A stretch of 19,808 bases of DNA from positions 1 to 19,808 of the forward strand of contig CAJWGQ010000030.1 in assembly GCA_913041025.1 (NCBI GenBank). Direction: 5' to 3'. A program made the translations under genes and the position numbers. Below, one piece after another: positions 1 to 7,992 of the stretch (positions within the stretch are counted from its first letter, which is position 1; every line of letters begins with the position of its first letter). The notes under the pieces are model-generated. The model made no database searches, was not told the DNA's origin, and saw nothing but the letters and a program-made list of their open reading frames with translations. This DNA comes from an uncultured Gammaproteobacteria bacterium. GTDB taxonomy: Bacteria; Pseudomonadota; Gammaproteobacteria; Pseudomonadales; Azotimanducaceae_A.

Positions 1-193
1 GCCCGCTTAGCGCAGACCCTAGAAAAGCATGTCCCTCTATTCCTTGGTCGGTAATTATCCTAACGAGCGCCATCTTTGCCGTCTTGGCACTCGTAGAGAC
101 CCTGAGAGTGTATCGGGTAGGTGGAATATCTTTCCACTCCCACACGGTTACTTTCACATCAGTTATGCGCACGTCTTCCCCCCAGTTTGGCAT
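1..193 (-). CDS. Enolase-superfamily (MR/MLE-type) enzyme, N-terminal fragment
   Basis: This gene is cut by the left edge, so only the first 64 residues are visible. Reading the minus strand from ATG at 193 gives an open frame beginning MPNWGEDVRITDVKVTVWEW, then DIPPTRY, then an ALVRIITDQGIEGHAFLGSA stretch. This is the usual N-terminal capping-domain pattern of mandelate racemase/muconate-lactonising enzymes: a strand with ITDVKV, a substrate loop, then a TD-G-EGH strand. An in-frame stop at 197-199 lies just upstream, so the start is bounded. I see no clear Shine-Dalgarno sequence. Such enzymes dehydrate or racemise sugar acids and related carboxylates using Mg2+ held in the C-terminal barrel, which lies outside the window, so the substrate cannot be named. 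The gene is divergent from the TonB receptor and may share its control region. Confidence 0.8.
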   Translation of the reverse strand, partial: MPNWGEDVRITDVKVTVWEWKDIPPTRYTLRVSTSAKTAKMALVRIITDQGIEGHAFLGSALSG

Positions 194-488
194 TCGTTAA
201 AACTTAGTCTAACAAGATTAGCAGTCATAGCTCGATTTCTTTGAATCTGCTGTCGCTGTATTACGCAAGACGCTCCACACCCTGCTTAAATTCACTGGAT
301 CACTGCAGAAAAAATGGGTGAAACTGCAAAAAAAATGGGTGAAATCCTACCAAAAAAGTCAATAGAAAAAGGGCATAACCATATAAGAAAGATTCAAATG
401 AGTATAAATCTGATTAATATAGGTTAACTGTCGAGTTTATATGCTACTCAAATTCGGCATCGATTGAACACATCTAGGAGAGAAAGAC
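194..488. promoter_or_regulatory. Divergent intergenic region with tandem repeat
   Basis: This 295-bp region lies between the enolase-superfamily gene (minus) and the TonB receptor (plus), so it should hold promoters for both. No convincing coding frame fits it. Its clearest structure is a 21-bp tandem repeat at 303-344, listed separately. Further right it is AT-rich (about 360-430), which suits a promoter, but I cannot fix -35 and -10 boxes with confidence. A good Shine-Dalgarno sequence, AGGAG at 476-480, stands 8 nt before the GTG start of the receptor. Confidence 0.5.
303..344. repeat. Two-copy 21-bp tandem direct repeat
   Basis: Positions 303-323 and 324-344 are the same 21-bp unit with one difference (G at 308, A at 329). 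Each unit is CTGCA, then an A run, then TGGGTGAAA. The period of 21 bp equals two helical turns, so both copies of TGGGTGA (315-321 and 336-342) face the same side of the DNA. This is the geometry of a two-site operator for a DNA-binding protein. It lies about 145-185 bp upstream of the TonB receptor start. Confidence 0.75.
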
Positions 489-2726
489 GTGAACAAATTT
501 CTATTAAGAATACTTATGCTTGGAATGGTATTACCAGCGCCCGTTGCGGTATTTTCCGCCGACGATGAGGACGAGGCTGCCATTGAAGAAATCATTGTCA
601 GCGCGACTCGTCGTGACGTTGCAGTGATGGACATACCTCAATCCATTCAGGCTATCACAGAAGAAACACTCGAAATGCCAATCTATAATGACGTTCGAGA
701 CATTTATAATTTAGTCCCGGGTGCTGTTGTGCACAGCAATAAACAACCTGCCCAGGAGGGGATTCAGTTCCGAGGCAGCGGTATCACACAATCCAATGCT
801 GCGGATGGCTTACCGCCTGTCGGCTACTATATCGACGATATACCCTACGTCGATATCAGCACACCAGTTCCTCCGCCTATTAGCACTTTTGATTTGCAAC
901 GCATTGAGGTAATTCGTGGTCCCCAAGGCACCTCTTATGGACAAGATTCTACAGCCGGGAGCGTAATTCTCAGGACCAACCCGGTCGATCTAGAGAAATT
1001 TGGCTACAACGCTCGATATGGCTATGCCAGCGTAAAGGGTTCGGATGGCGCAGGTCATACAGCTGGTGGAGTGTTAAATATTCCCATCGCTGAAGACGTA
1101 TTTGGAATCAGGCTTGCTTACCTTCGCGAAGAGGATGCTGGATACGGCAAGATCCCTGGGAAAAGAGCTAACCCTCTAGAATTTTCTAGAGACTCCATGC
1201 GAATCAAGGCCAGATGGAAACCCAGCGATAAAGCAGACATCACCTTGACCCACTCGCGCTGGTTCACTGATTATCAGGTGCTACCTGGCAGTCAGATAGC
1301 AGATACCACCAGCGGCGAAATGATTATCTCTCCACTAATTACCGATATGGCACTTGCTAAATACCCGAGTGGCATACCGACCAACGAATATGAAATCGAG
1401 TGGTCAACCTTACTTGCAAAGTTTGATCTCGGGTTTGCAGAGCTAACTAGTTCCACCGGCTATGTGGACACACCAAAGAAAGAAACAAACTCTGAATTTC
1501 TTGATTACGGCTTCCCCATGGCAGTGCTATTTAATCAAACAGCCGAGACGCTCACACAGGAATTCCGATTGGTATCCACTAATGACTCCGAACTACAGTG
1601 GATCGTCGGCGCGTTCTTTGTCGACGCAGAAAGTGAAGCTGGAGGATTTTTACAGCTTGATTTAAGTGGCTGGGGGTTACCAATTACGGATCAATATATC
1701 GGCGATCCAATTGAAATGGAGACGATGGCTATCTATGCAGAGATTGATTACGCCTTCAACGAAGAATGGAGCATGCAGTTTGGGCTCCGAGCTCAGGATC
1801 AAGAGCGAGACAGCAGCTCTATTAGTATCTATCGCATCCCTGGAGATCCATTATTTGGGCCGTACTCTTACCCTGAGCCCGTGGGTACAGAATCCAGTGA
1901 CTTTGAGAATGCTAGTTTTAGGTTGGGTGTCACCTGGAGACCTAATGAAAACTCGATGTACTATTTGACTCAGTCCTCGGCAGCCAGAGCACCGATACTT
2001 GTGAGCGCAGCCGATGAAGCGGTCCTAGCTGGCCTGGGCCTGTCTAACTTGGCTGGCGGCGACGAATCTAAATTGAATAATACCGAGGTCGGCGCTAAGT
2101 GGACTTTACTCGATGGGACAATGCAGCTTGAAGTCGTTTATGCACATGCCCGCTGGTCAGAAGTACCTCTGAGATCTCAAATCGCCAACTCCGCTCCTCC
2201 GACGACTCTTTCAATCGGGGGAACCGACGCGACTATAGGCGCTCTAGAGATTAACGCTGTTTGGGCACCTACCGATAACGTCAGCTTTACCTATGCCGGT
2301 TCTCATGTCGACGCGGAAGTTAAGTCGATACCCGGCCCTGGAGAAGTAGATAATTGGCCTGCAGCCATCTATGTTGGAGGTGACCTATTCAATTACTCGC
2401 CGATGACTCATTCGGTCAGTATGGACTTTAGCCAGGATCTAGCCAATGGCTGGGAAGGATTTGGTTCCATCGCCTATGTTCATCGAGATCGTCCGGATGG
2501 CTTTGACGCAGTATTTGACTCAACTGCTTATATTCCAGCTAGAGAAGCCTATCAAAATCTGGGGGTTACCTTTGGCGCAACTAAAGAAGCGCTAACACTC
2601 AGCCTAGGAATTGATAACGCTACTAACTACGACGGAATGTATATGCCTCGATCATCCAACATGATCAATGGCTTTATCATGGCTCCGAGAACAGTACACT
2701 TCCAAATCCGCTACGATGGAATGTAG
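489..2726 (+). CDS. TonB-dependent outer-membrane receptor
   Basis: A 745-residue protein of typical TonB-dependent receptor size. Residues 1-24 look like a Sec signal peptide ending at VFSA. A TonB-box-like segment, EEIIVSATRR, follows at about 33-42. The plug domain comes next, with the familiar pattern QSIQAIT, VPGAV, FRGSGI and IEVIRGPQGTSYGQDSTAGSV. The rest is a beta-barrel with alternating aromatic strands ending PRTVHFQIRYDGM. It should import a substrate across the outer membrane with energy from TonB-ExbB-ExbD. The ligand cannot be read from sequence; nearby GH32 and sugar-acid enzyme genes suggest a carbohydrate or glycoside rather than iron, which is inference. The start is GTG with AGGAG 8 nt upstream. 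Lower-strand readings inside it are shadows. Confidence 0.95.
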   Translation: MNKFLLRILMLGMVLPAPVAVFSADDEDEAAIEEIIVSATRRDVAVMDIPQSIQAITEETLEMPIYNDVRDIYNLVPGAVVHSNKQPAQEGIQFRGSGITQSNAADGLPPVGYYIDDIPYVDISTPVPPPISTFDLQRIEVIRGPQGTSYGQDSTAGSVILRTNPVDLEKFGYNARYGYASVKGSDGAGHTAGGVLNIPIAEDVFGIRLAYLREEDAGYGKIPGKRANPLEFSRDSMRIKARWKPSDKADITLTHSRWFTDYQVLPGSQIADTTSGEMIISPLITDMALAKYPSGIPTNEYEIEWSTLLAKFDLGFAELTSSTGYVDTPKKETNSEFLDYGFPMAVLFNQTAETLTQEFRLVSTNDSELQWIVGAFFVDAESEAGGFLQLDLSGWGLPITDQYIGDPIEMETMAIYAEIDYAFNEEWSMQFGLRAQDQERDSSSISIYRIPGDPLFGPYSYPEPVGTESSDFENASFRLGVTWRPNENSMYYLTQSSAARAPILVSAADEAVLAGLGLSNLAGGDESKLNNTEVGAKWTLLDGTMQLEVVYAHARWSEVPLRSQIANSAPPTTLSIGGTDATIGALEINAVWAPTDNVSFTYAGSHVDAEVKSIPGPGEVDNWPAAIYVGGDLFNYSPMTHSVSMDFSQDLANGWEGFGSIAYVHRDRPDGFDAVFDSTAYIPAREAYQNLGVTFGATKEALTLSLGIDNATNYDGMYMPRSSNMINGFIMAPRTVHFQIRYDGM

Positions 2727-2751
2727 ACCCTATTCTCACTAGAGTTTTTGA

Positions 2752-2780
2752 TACGGGACTGTCTCATGGACAGTCCCGTA
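2752..2780. terminator. Bidirectional hairpin between convergent genes
   Basis: A perfect 12-bp stem pairs TACGGGACTGTC (2752-2763) with GACAGTCCCGTA (2769-2780) around a 5-nt loop. It sits between the stop of the TonB receptor (2726) and the stop of the minus-strand phosphotransferase (2797), where a shared terminator is expected. Neither side has a good U-tract, so it may be a weak intrinsic terminator or an mRNA 3'-end stabiliser. Confidence 0.7.
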
Positions 2781-2796
2781 CCTTATCACGCTTCTT

Positions 2797-5601
2797 CTAA
2801 TCTAGGATTTCCACCGTTCCTCTATCACCATCGATGGTGATCGTCTGACCGTGTTTGATTCGTTTTGTGCCATTACCCACCCCTAGCACTGCTGGGATGC
2901 CATACTCTCTTGCCACAATTGATCCGTGAGCCAATATACTCCCGACATCAGTAACTAGGCCAACAGCATGAGCGAATAACTGCGTCCAGGCGGGCGTTGT
3001 TAGAGGACTAACCAGAATACTGCCAGGCTCCATCTTATCGAATTCAGACGGTCCCTCGATAACGCTTGCCTTGGCGGTTATCTTGCCTGAACTCACAGCG
3101 AAACCTTTCATTAAGTTATCGTCCTCATCATTTTTGATCTGGGTTTCTTTAAAGGCAATACCACCTATTTCGCTGGCTTCAGGTGGAAGCGTTCCAGGCG
3201 GGTGATGAAGTTTACACGCCTCTCTCAGGGCTCTACGCTCTTCAGCCAGCACGCCCAGATCTGGCTGGGGCTTTTCGTTCCTTCTAGCTTCTATCGCTTT
3301 CTCTAACTCTTCACTGACCAGGAAGAACACATCATCTTTTTTGCTCAGCGTGCCCACCGCTGCTAACCGTTCTCCCAGCTCAAAAGCCATCGGTCTTAAT
3401 ATGGACCAGGTATATCCAAATCGAAAGGCGACTTCTTCGCGGATATAATTATATTTACGAGCCAACCACAATCGGTAACGAAACTGCCAGTACTCCAGAC
3501 CTGACAACAATTCGGTGATTTCTCCAAGCTTCTGACTTCGAATCGCCGCGGTTTTTTCGGCTTGTTGATCTGGATGATAGTCTTTATCTCTTACCATCGC
3601 TTTTAGCGTCGCGAAGAGCGCGGAGGGATCTTCGATCTGAGTAGGCTCGATAAAGTCCATACTGTAGCCTTGATGTCCATAGGCAAGTAGGTACTCGTCT
3701 ATTGCATCGACAACGGCTCCAGCTTCTTTACTATTTCTGAGTTCAGGCATTAGAAAGTTCGAAGGGATCGCCAATACCAAGTAACTTAGTTCTTCGCTTT
3801 CACGAATTAATTTGGCGATCTCGAATAAATCCGCATTGGCTTGCATCGCCTTGGATTCAATACCAGATAAAAACTGCCCGCTGATAAAATTATGATCAGG
3901 GAGAGTCTCTCTCAAAAAGCATTGCAGCTGATCATCAGTGGACTTCGCAACCCCAAAGGTGTGACTGGAATCACTACTCCAGTAACGACCCTCCTCCATC
4001 CCCATCTCAACGATGCCCTCCAGTAATTTTTCATCTTCGGCAGTCTTGATATCCAAGCCTCGCCATTTTTCAGCAACGCCCTCAAGCCTCGGTTTCGCGC
4101 CTTGGTACCACGAGTCGAGCATCGCATCATTCTGCGCAGTGTGATTAAAAGCGATATAAGTGCTGTTATCACTTTTCGGCATCACAATTGAGCCCGCCAA
4201 ACTTTCATCATTTTGCTCACTAAACCACTTTTCAAAGGCTCGCAATTCAGAGTCTTCCAGATCCTTTCTGAACAACTCGATATCTACCTCCGCCGCATCA
4301 ATGGCTCCTTTTTTGTTTTTATCGTGTGCACTCATAAACGCCTTATATTCGGCAGCCTCGATTTCATCCTCCGACACAGCTTGGTCAGATTCATTGAGCC
4401 GCTTACGACGGTCTGCCTCTTTGATAATTGCAGGCCAATCAAATCGCTGATAGGCGTATCCGTTCACAGTGACGAACATAGGGCCTCCGCCCACCATCAA
4501 GCTCTCACCGTTTCTGGGAGATTCCAATCCTCTAGTCAAATAGAGTTCTTCAAATAAGGGACATATAGGGTCAGGCATGTTCTCTACAATTTGCCTTCTG
4601 CTGACCAGGCGTGCGGGAGGATTCGGCGTCCAATCCAGTTCAATGGGCTGCACCGGCAAGTTTGTTATTGGTCGAGACTGCAGTAAGTGCAGAACTCCAT
4701 CACAAAACGCCCACTCAATATCCTGGGGTAGTCCCTCGTACATCGACTCGACCTCTAGAGCTACCTGAGAAAGCTCGGCAATCATCTGATCAGACAAAGA
4801 AGAAAGATCACGATCCTCCGAGGAGACCTCATCAATCCTGATTCCCTGATCCCCATCGTATACGACCTGTTGTTCTTTTGGGCCCAAGACTGTGTCTTTC
4901 AACTTCAGATCTTGACGATTGACGATATAGGTATCGGGCGTGACCTGTCCGCTGACGACGGCCTCACCCAGGCCAAAACTAGAATTTATGATCATCTCAG
5001 ATCGGTCACCTGTTGCGGGGTTGGCAGTAAAAAGAATTCCGGAAACTTCCGAAGGAACCATCTTTTGAACCACCACAGCCATTGCTACGCTGTTCTGATT
5101 GATGCCATTTTGGTGTCGATAACTCAGAGCCTGCGCCGTCCAAAGAGATGCCCAGCATTTTTGAACCGCCTCGACTAATGACTTGCTGCCCCGCACATTC
5201 AGAAAAGTCTCCTGTTGACCTGCAAAGGAGAGGTCCGGCAAGTCTTCGGCATTGGCCGACGAGCGCACGGCAACCGGTGTGCCGTCGCCCACTAGTTGGT
5301 TATAAGCATCCTCAATCTCTTTTATCAATCCTTCGCCCAAAGGGACTTGGATTATTTGTTCCCTGATCAGGTTGGAGCAATCATCAAACACCGGATAACC
5401 ATCTTTTAACGTCGGTTTCGCATTCTTCAAAATTTCATTTTGAAGGCCGTTCTCCCGAATAAACTTTCGATAAGCGTCGGCAGTCACGATAAAACCACCC
5501 GGCACCGTAAATCCCGACCTAACCATTTTTGATAAAGAGCGCCCTTTCCCTCCAATCTGCTCGAGAGCGTCTTCAACCGTATCTATTTTACTGACCAGCA
5601 T
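2797..5601 (-). CDS. PEP-synthase/rifampicin-phosphotransferase-like enzyme
   Basis: With the start chosen here the protein has 934 residues. Domain order: an ATP-grasp-like nucleotide-binding domain with GGKGRSL (about 17-23), VAVRSSANAEDLPDLSFAGQQ (about 110-130) and IEWAFCDGVLHLLQSRPI; a long middle domain; and a C-terminal swivelling phosphohistidine domain with GSILAHGSIVAREYGIPAV, in which H892 should carry the phosphate. There is no C-terminal PEP-binding TIM barrel, so this is the rifampicin-phosphotransferase layout rather than true PEP synthase. Family chemistry: ATP is split and phosphate passes through the histidine to a small molecule, which is unknown here. The longer reading from ATG at 5697 adds 32 residues outside the family pattern. 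I prefer the ATG at 5601 because AGAGG lies 10 nt upstream and the protein then starts in family register (MLVSKIDTVEDALEQIGGKG). Confidence 0.88.
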   Translation of the reverse strand: MLVSKIDTVEDALEQIGGKGRSLSKMVRSGFTVPGGFIVTADAYRKFIRENGLQNEILKNAKPTLKDGYPVFDDCSNLIREQIIQVPLGEGLIKEIEDAYNQLVGDGTPVAVRSSANAEDLPDLSFAGQQETFLNVRGSKSLVEAVQKCWASLWTAQALSYRHQNGINQNSVAMAVVVQKMVPSEVSGILFTANPATGDRSEMIINSSFGLGEAVVSGQVTPDTYIVNRQDLKLKDTVLGPKEQQVVYDGDQGIRIDEVSSEDRDLSSLSDQMIAELSQVALEVESMYEGLPQDIEWAFCDGVLHLLQSRPITNLPVQPIELDWTPNPPARLVSRRQIVENMPDPICPLFEELYLTRGLESPRNGESLMVGGGPMFVTVNGYAYQRFDWPAIIKEADRRKRLNESDQAVSEDEIEAAEYKAFMSAHDKNKKGAIDAAEVDIELFRKDLEDSELRAFEKWFSEQNDESLAGSIVMPKSDNSTYIAFNHTAQNDAMLDSWYQGAKPRLEGVAEKWRGLDIKTAEDEKLLEGIVEMGMEEGRYWSSDSSHTFGVAKSTDDQLQCFLRETLPDHNFISGQFLSGIESKAMQANADLFEIAKLIRESEELSYLVLAIPSNFLMPELRNSKEAGAVVDAIDEYLLAYGHQGYSMDFIEPTQIEDPSALFATLKAMVRDKDYHPDQQAEKTAAIRSQKLGEITELLSGLEYWQFRYRLWLARKYNYIREEVAFRFGYTWSILRPMAFELGERLAAVGTLSKKDDVFFLVSEELEKAIEARRNEKPQPDLGVLAEERRALREACKLHHPPGTLPPEASEIGGIAFKETQIKNDEDDNLMKGFAVSSGKITAKASVIEGPSEFDKMEPGSILVSPLTTPAWTQLFAHAVGLVTDVGSILAHGSIVAREYGIPAVLGVGNGTKRIKHGQTITIDGDRGTVEILD

Positions 5602-5611
5602 CGAAATCAAA

Positions 5612-5616
5612 CCTCT
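5612..5616 (-). promoter_or_regulatory. Shine-Dalgarno sequence fixing the phosphotransferase start
   Basis: On the minus strand this reads AGAGG, 10 nt before the ATG at 5601. The upstream alternative ATG at 5697 has its nearest purine-rich box (GAGAGG) more than 20 nt away, which is too far. This supports the shorter protein. Confidence 0.55.
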
Positions 5617-5801
5617 GACAATATTTACTACAACAGAACGCAAATTGTGGTCGTTAAGCGCGCGGATGCAAGTTTGGGATTCGAGAAAATCACCCATTAA
5701 TTGATTATTTATAACCGAAACCTCTCAATGCATTAAGGTCCTAAGGCATTTCCTAAGCAGATTTGGTATCTTGAAAACAATAACCAGTATGCGAAACAAA
5801 C

Positions 5802-7166
5802 GTGGAATACCAAGAACTCCATCGACCCCAGTACCACTTTACCGCTCGGAAAAACTGGCTTAATGACCCGAACGGCCTAGTCTATCGCGATGGCATTTGG
5901 CATCTCTTTTTTCAGCACAATACAGAAGCAACCACCTGGGGAAACATGACATGGGGACACGCTGAAAGTCGCGACTTGGTGCACTGGGATCAGGTTGACC
6001 ATGCCCTCTATCCCGACTCGCTTGGAACTATGTTCTCTGGCTCAGCAGTAGTGGACAAACACGATACAGCAGGTTTCGGAGAAGATGCCCTGTTGGCTTT
6101 CTATACAGCCGCAGGACAGTTTGTTAATCCTCAAAAACCCTATACACAAGGTCTTGCCTACAGCTTAGACAAGGGCCGAACATGGATAAAATATGAACAA
6201 AACCCAATCATTGACGAAATAGAAGCTGGTAACCGAGATCCTAAAGTCCTATGGCATGAACGCACCGAACGTTGGATCATGGCATTGTATTTATCGGAAG
6301 ACCGCTACTGCTTACTCTCATCTCAAGACGCAAAAAGCTGGACTCATCTGCAGGACCTGACTTTAGAGGGGGATGGAGAATGCCCAGACTTTTTCCCGCT
6401 CAAAAGTCCAAGCGGAGATGAGAAGTGGGTGTTTACTGGAGCAAGCGGTAATTATCTTATCGGCGAATTTAATGGTTACGAATTTAAGCCACAGTCTCCC
6501 CTTCAGCGATTCGAACATGGACAAAACGGCTATGCTTCGCAAACCTGGAGCGACGCACCCAACAACCGACGAATACAGATCTCCTGGATGACTGGCGGCC
6601 TCTACCCAGAGATGCCCTTTAACCAACAAATGTCGATACCTGTCGAACTAACGCTCACCGGGAGCTCACAACAGTTACGTCTAGCCCGTTTACCCGTAAA
6701 TGAATTAACCAGCCTTCATAGAAAAACGACAACAATTGACGAAGGCGTAACCGCAAAGGGTCATCCCTTCAAAATTCAATCAGACGCAACCTTTTTTGAT
6801 CTTTCTTTTGACTTAATTAGATCCGAGGCCAATACACTCTATATTGTTCTTCGAGGGCAGGCGCTCACGGTGAACTGGCTTACAAACGAAATAAAATTCG
6901 AGGGCGCTCGCGCAAACAAAGTCCTGTCAGAAAGAAACCGAGTGCCGTTGACTGACAAGGAATCGAATTCAATAAGACTACTGGTCGATAAAACATCACT
7001 AGAGTTATTTATAGGAGATGGCGAAGTATCCGCGTCTTTTTGTTATTTGCCTGACGCATACTCAGACCCCATCGTGTTCAACTGTTACGAGGGACAGCAG
7101 CTAATCAAAAACATCAAGCTCCATGAAATGAAATCAATCTGGGCTGATGAAAAAGAAGCGCCATAA
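5802..7166 (+). CDS. Glycoside hydrolase family 32 beta-fructosidase
   Basis: A 454-residue GH32 enzyme that hydrolyses terminal fructosyl bonds in sucrose or fructo-oligosaccharides. The diagnostic motifs are all present: WLNDPNG with nucleophile D22, FSGS at 78-81, RDP at 145-147 holding the transition-state stabilising Asp (D146), and EC at 193-194 with acid/base E193. A C-terminal beta-sandwich of about 130 residues follows the five-bladed propeller. There is no signal peptide, so it should be cytoplasmic, like sucrose or sucrose-6-phosphate hydrolases, and needs an importer; none is next to it. The GTG start is the first possible one after an in-frame stop at 5781-5783, and no clear Shine-Dalgarno precedes it. 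It is divergent from the phosphotransferase gene. The fructokinase-like gene near 17 kb could use its product. Confidence 0.95.
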   Translation: MEYQELHRPQYHFTARKNWLNDPNGLVYRDGIWHLFFQHNTEATTWGNMTWGHAESRDLVHWDQVDHALYPDSLGTMFSGSAVVDKHDTAGFGEDALLAFYTAAGQFVNPQKPYTQGLAYSLDKGRTWIKYEQNPIIDEIEAGNRDPKVLWHERTERWIMALYLSEDRYCLLSSQDAKSWTHLQDLTLEGDGECPDFFPLKSPSGDEKWVFTGASGNYLIGEFNGYEFKPQSPLQRFEHGQNGYASQTWSDAPNNRRIQISWMTGGLYPEMPFNQQMSIPVELTLTGSSQQLRLARLPVNELTSLHRKTTTIDEGVTAKGHPFKIQSDATFFDLSFDLIRSEANTLYIVLRGQALTVNWLTNEIKFEGARANKVLSERNRVPLTDKESNSIRLLVDKTSLELFIGDGEVSASFCYLPDAYSDPIVFNCYEGQQLIKNIKLHEMKSIWADEKEAP

Positions 7167-7228
7167 AATGGGTGATAATCAGAAACATTCCACTTTCTTA
7201 GCTGACTGATAAAAAATAAGCTTACCCC

Positions 7229-7981
7229 ATGAAGATTCTGATAATCAGTGACATTCATGGCAACGCTGAAGCGCTAAAGGCCATCATCTCCAAAGAAACC
7301 CCTGTAGACCATTCTATATTTCTCGGAGACGCGTTGCTGTCTGGACCTCAGGCAAACGAGACCATGGATTTGATCGATGAATTGGACCCAACAATCTCGA
7401 TCATGGGCAACCATGACGAAGAGGTTCTTCACCCCGAACATTTTGCACACTGGCCCGAAGAATGGATTGCGCTAAACGAATGGATAATCGAGCATCTCGA
7501 TCGCAACACGCCAGAAAAACTCGCTCAATTCAAACAGCCAGGAAAATATGATGTTGATGGGCAATCGATTTTTTTACACCACGGTGATTTGGATAAAAAA
7601 GAAGGTAACGCACTGCCCAGCGCGACCCAAGAAACCTTTCTGAAACTAGACCGGTCTAGCGGTTGTCCACTGGTGTTTTTTGGTCATACACACGTCCAGT
7701 TTAGCAAAACAATCGGAGAGCAAACCTACATTAATCCAGGCAGCGTCGGACAACCTAGAACCGGCAAACTACAAGCCTGCTATGGCGTAATCGAAGACGG
7801 TCGATACTCCGCGCGTCAGGTCTCCTACCAGCCGGATAAATGGCTAAGCGCTCTTAATGCAATCGATCCCCTAAATTCTTTTCCTAAATTCAAGGACTGG
7901 CTGAAAACAGGACTTTTGTCGGGATATGGAATCGGAAAAAATGATCCTTGGACGCAGTTCGCTGAACAGGGCTATAACTAA
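7229..7981 (+). CDS. Calcineurin-like metallophosphoesterase (YfcE/MJ0936 type)
   Basis: A 250-residue phosphodiesterase/phosphatase with the full two-metal motif set: SDIHGN (D8, H10), GD (D34), GNHDE (N61, H62), HHGD (H117/H118) and GHTH (152-155), followed by the typical YINPGSVGQPR. Members hydrolyse phosphodiester or phosphomonoester substrates with Mn2+ or similar metals in the cytoplasm. About 60 residues after the GHTH block extend past the minimal YfcE fold. The ATG start has no strong Shine-Dalgarno. The gene is 62 nt after GH32 and ends 11 nt before the first ABC gene, so it probably belongs to the same plus-strand transcription unit. The substrate is unknown. Confidence 0.9.
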   Translation: MKILIISDIHGNAEALKAIISKETPVDHSIFLGDALLSGPQANETMDLIDELDPTISIMGNHDEEVLHPEHFAHWPEEWIALNEWIIEHLDRNTPEKLAQFKQPGKYDVDGQSIFLHHGDLDKKEGNALPSATQETFLKLDRSSGCPLVFFGHTHVQFSKTIGEQTYINPGSVGQPRTGKLQACYGVIEDGRYSARQVSYQPDKWLSALNAIDPLNSFPKFKDWLKTGLLSGYGIGKNDPWTQFAEQGYN

Positions 7982-7992
7982 AGCATTCGAGC

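Noticed and set aside
29..244. Plus-strand 71-residue frame at the left edge, and a hydrophobic reading in another plus frame at about 3-200
   Set aside because: The minus strand carries a recognisable enolase-superfamily N-terminus over the same bases, and the plus readings match no family and lack ribosome sites.
4160..5366. Several plus-strand frames of 60-114 residues inside the phosphotransferase gene
   Set aside because: They are shadows of a well-supported minus-strand coding sequence and resemble no protein family.
5602..5697. N-terminal 32-residue extension of the phosphotransferase from ATG at 5697
   Set aside because: The added residues do not fit the family, and the internal ATG at 5601 has a better-placed Shine-Dalgarno. 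The longer form is possible but less likely.
7168..7209. Mini-ORF MGDNQKHSTFLAD between GH32 and the phosphoesterase
   Set aside because: Only 13 codons, no ribosome site, and the first bases belong to the recurrent TGGGTGA motif.
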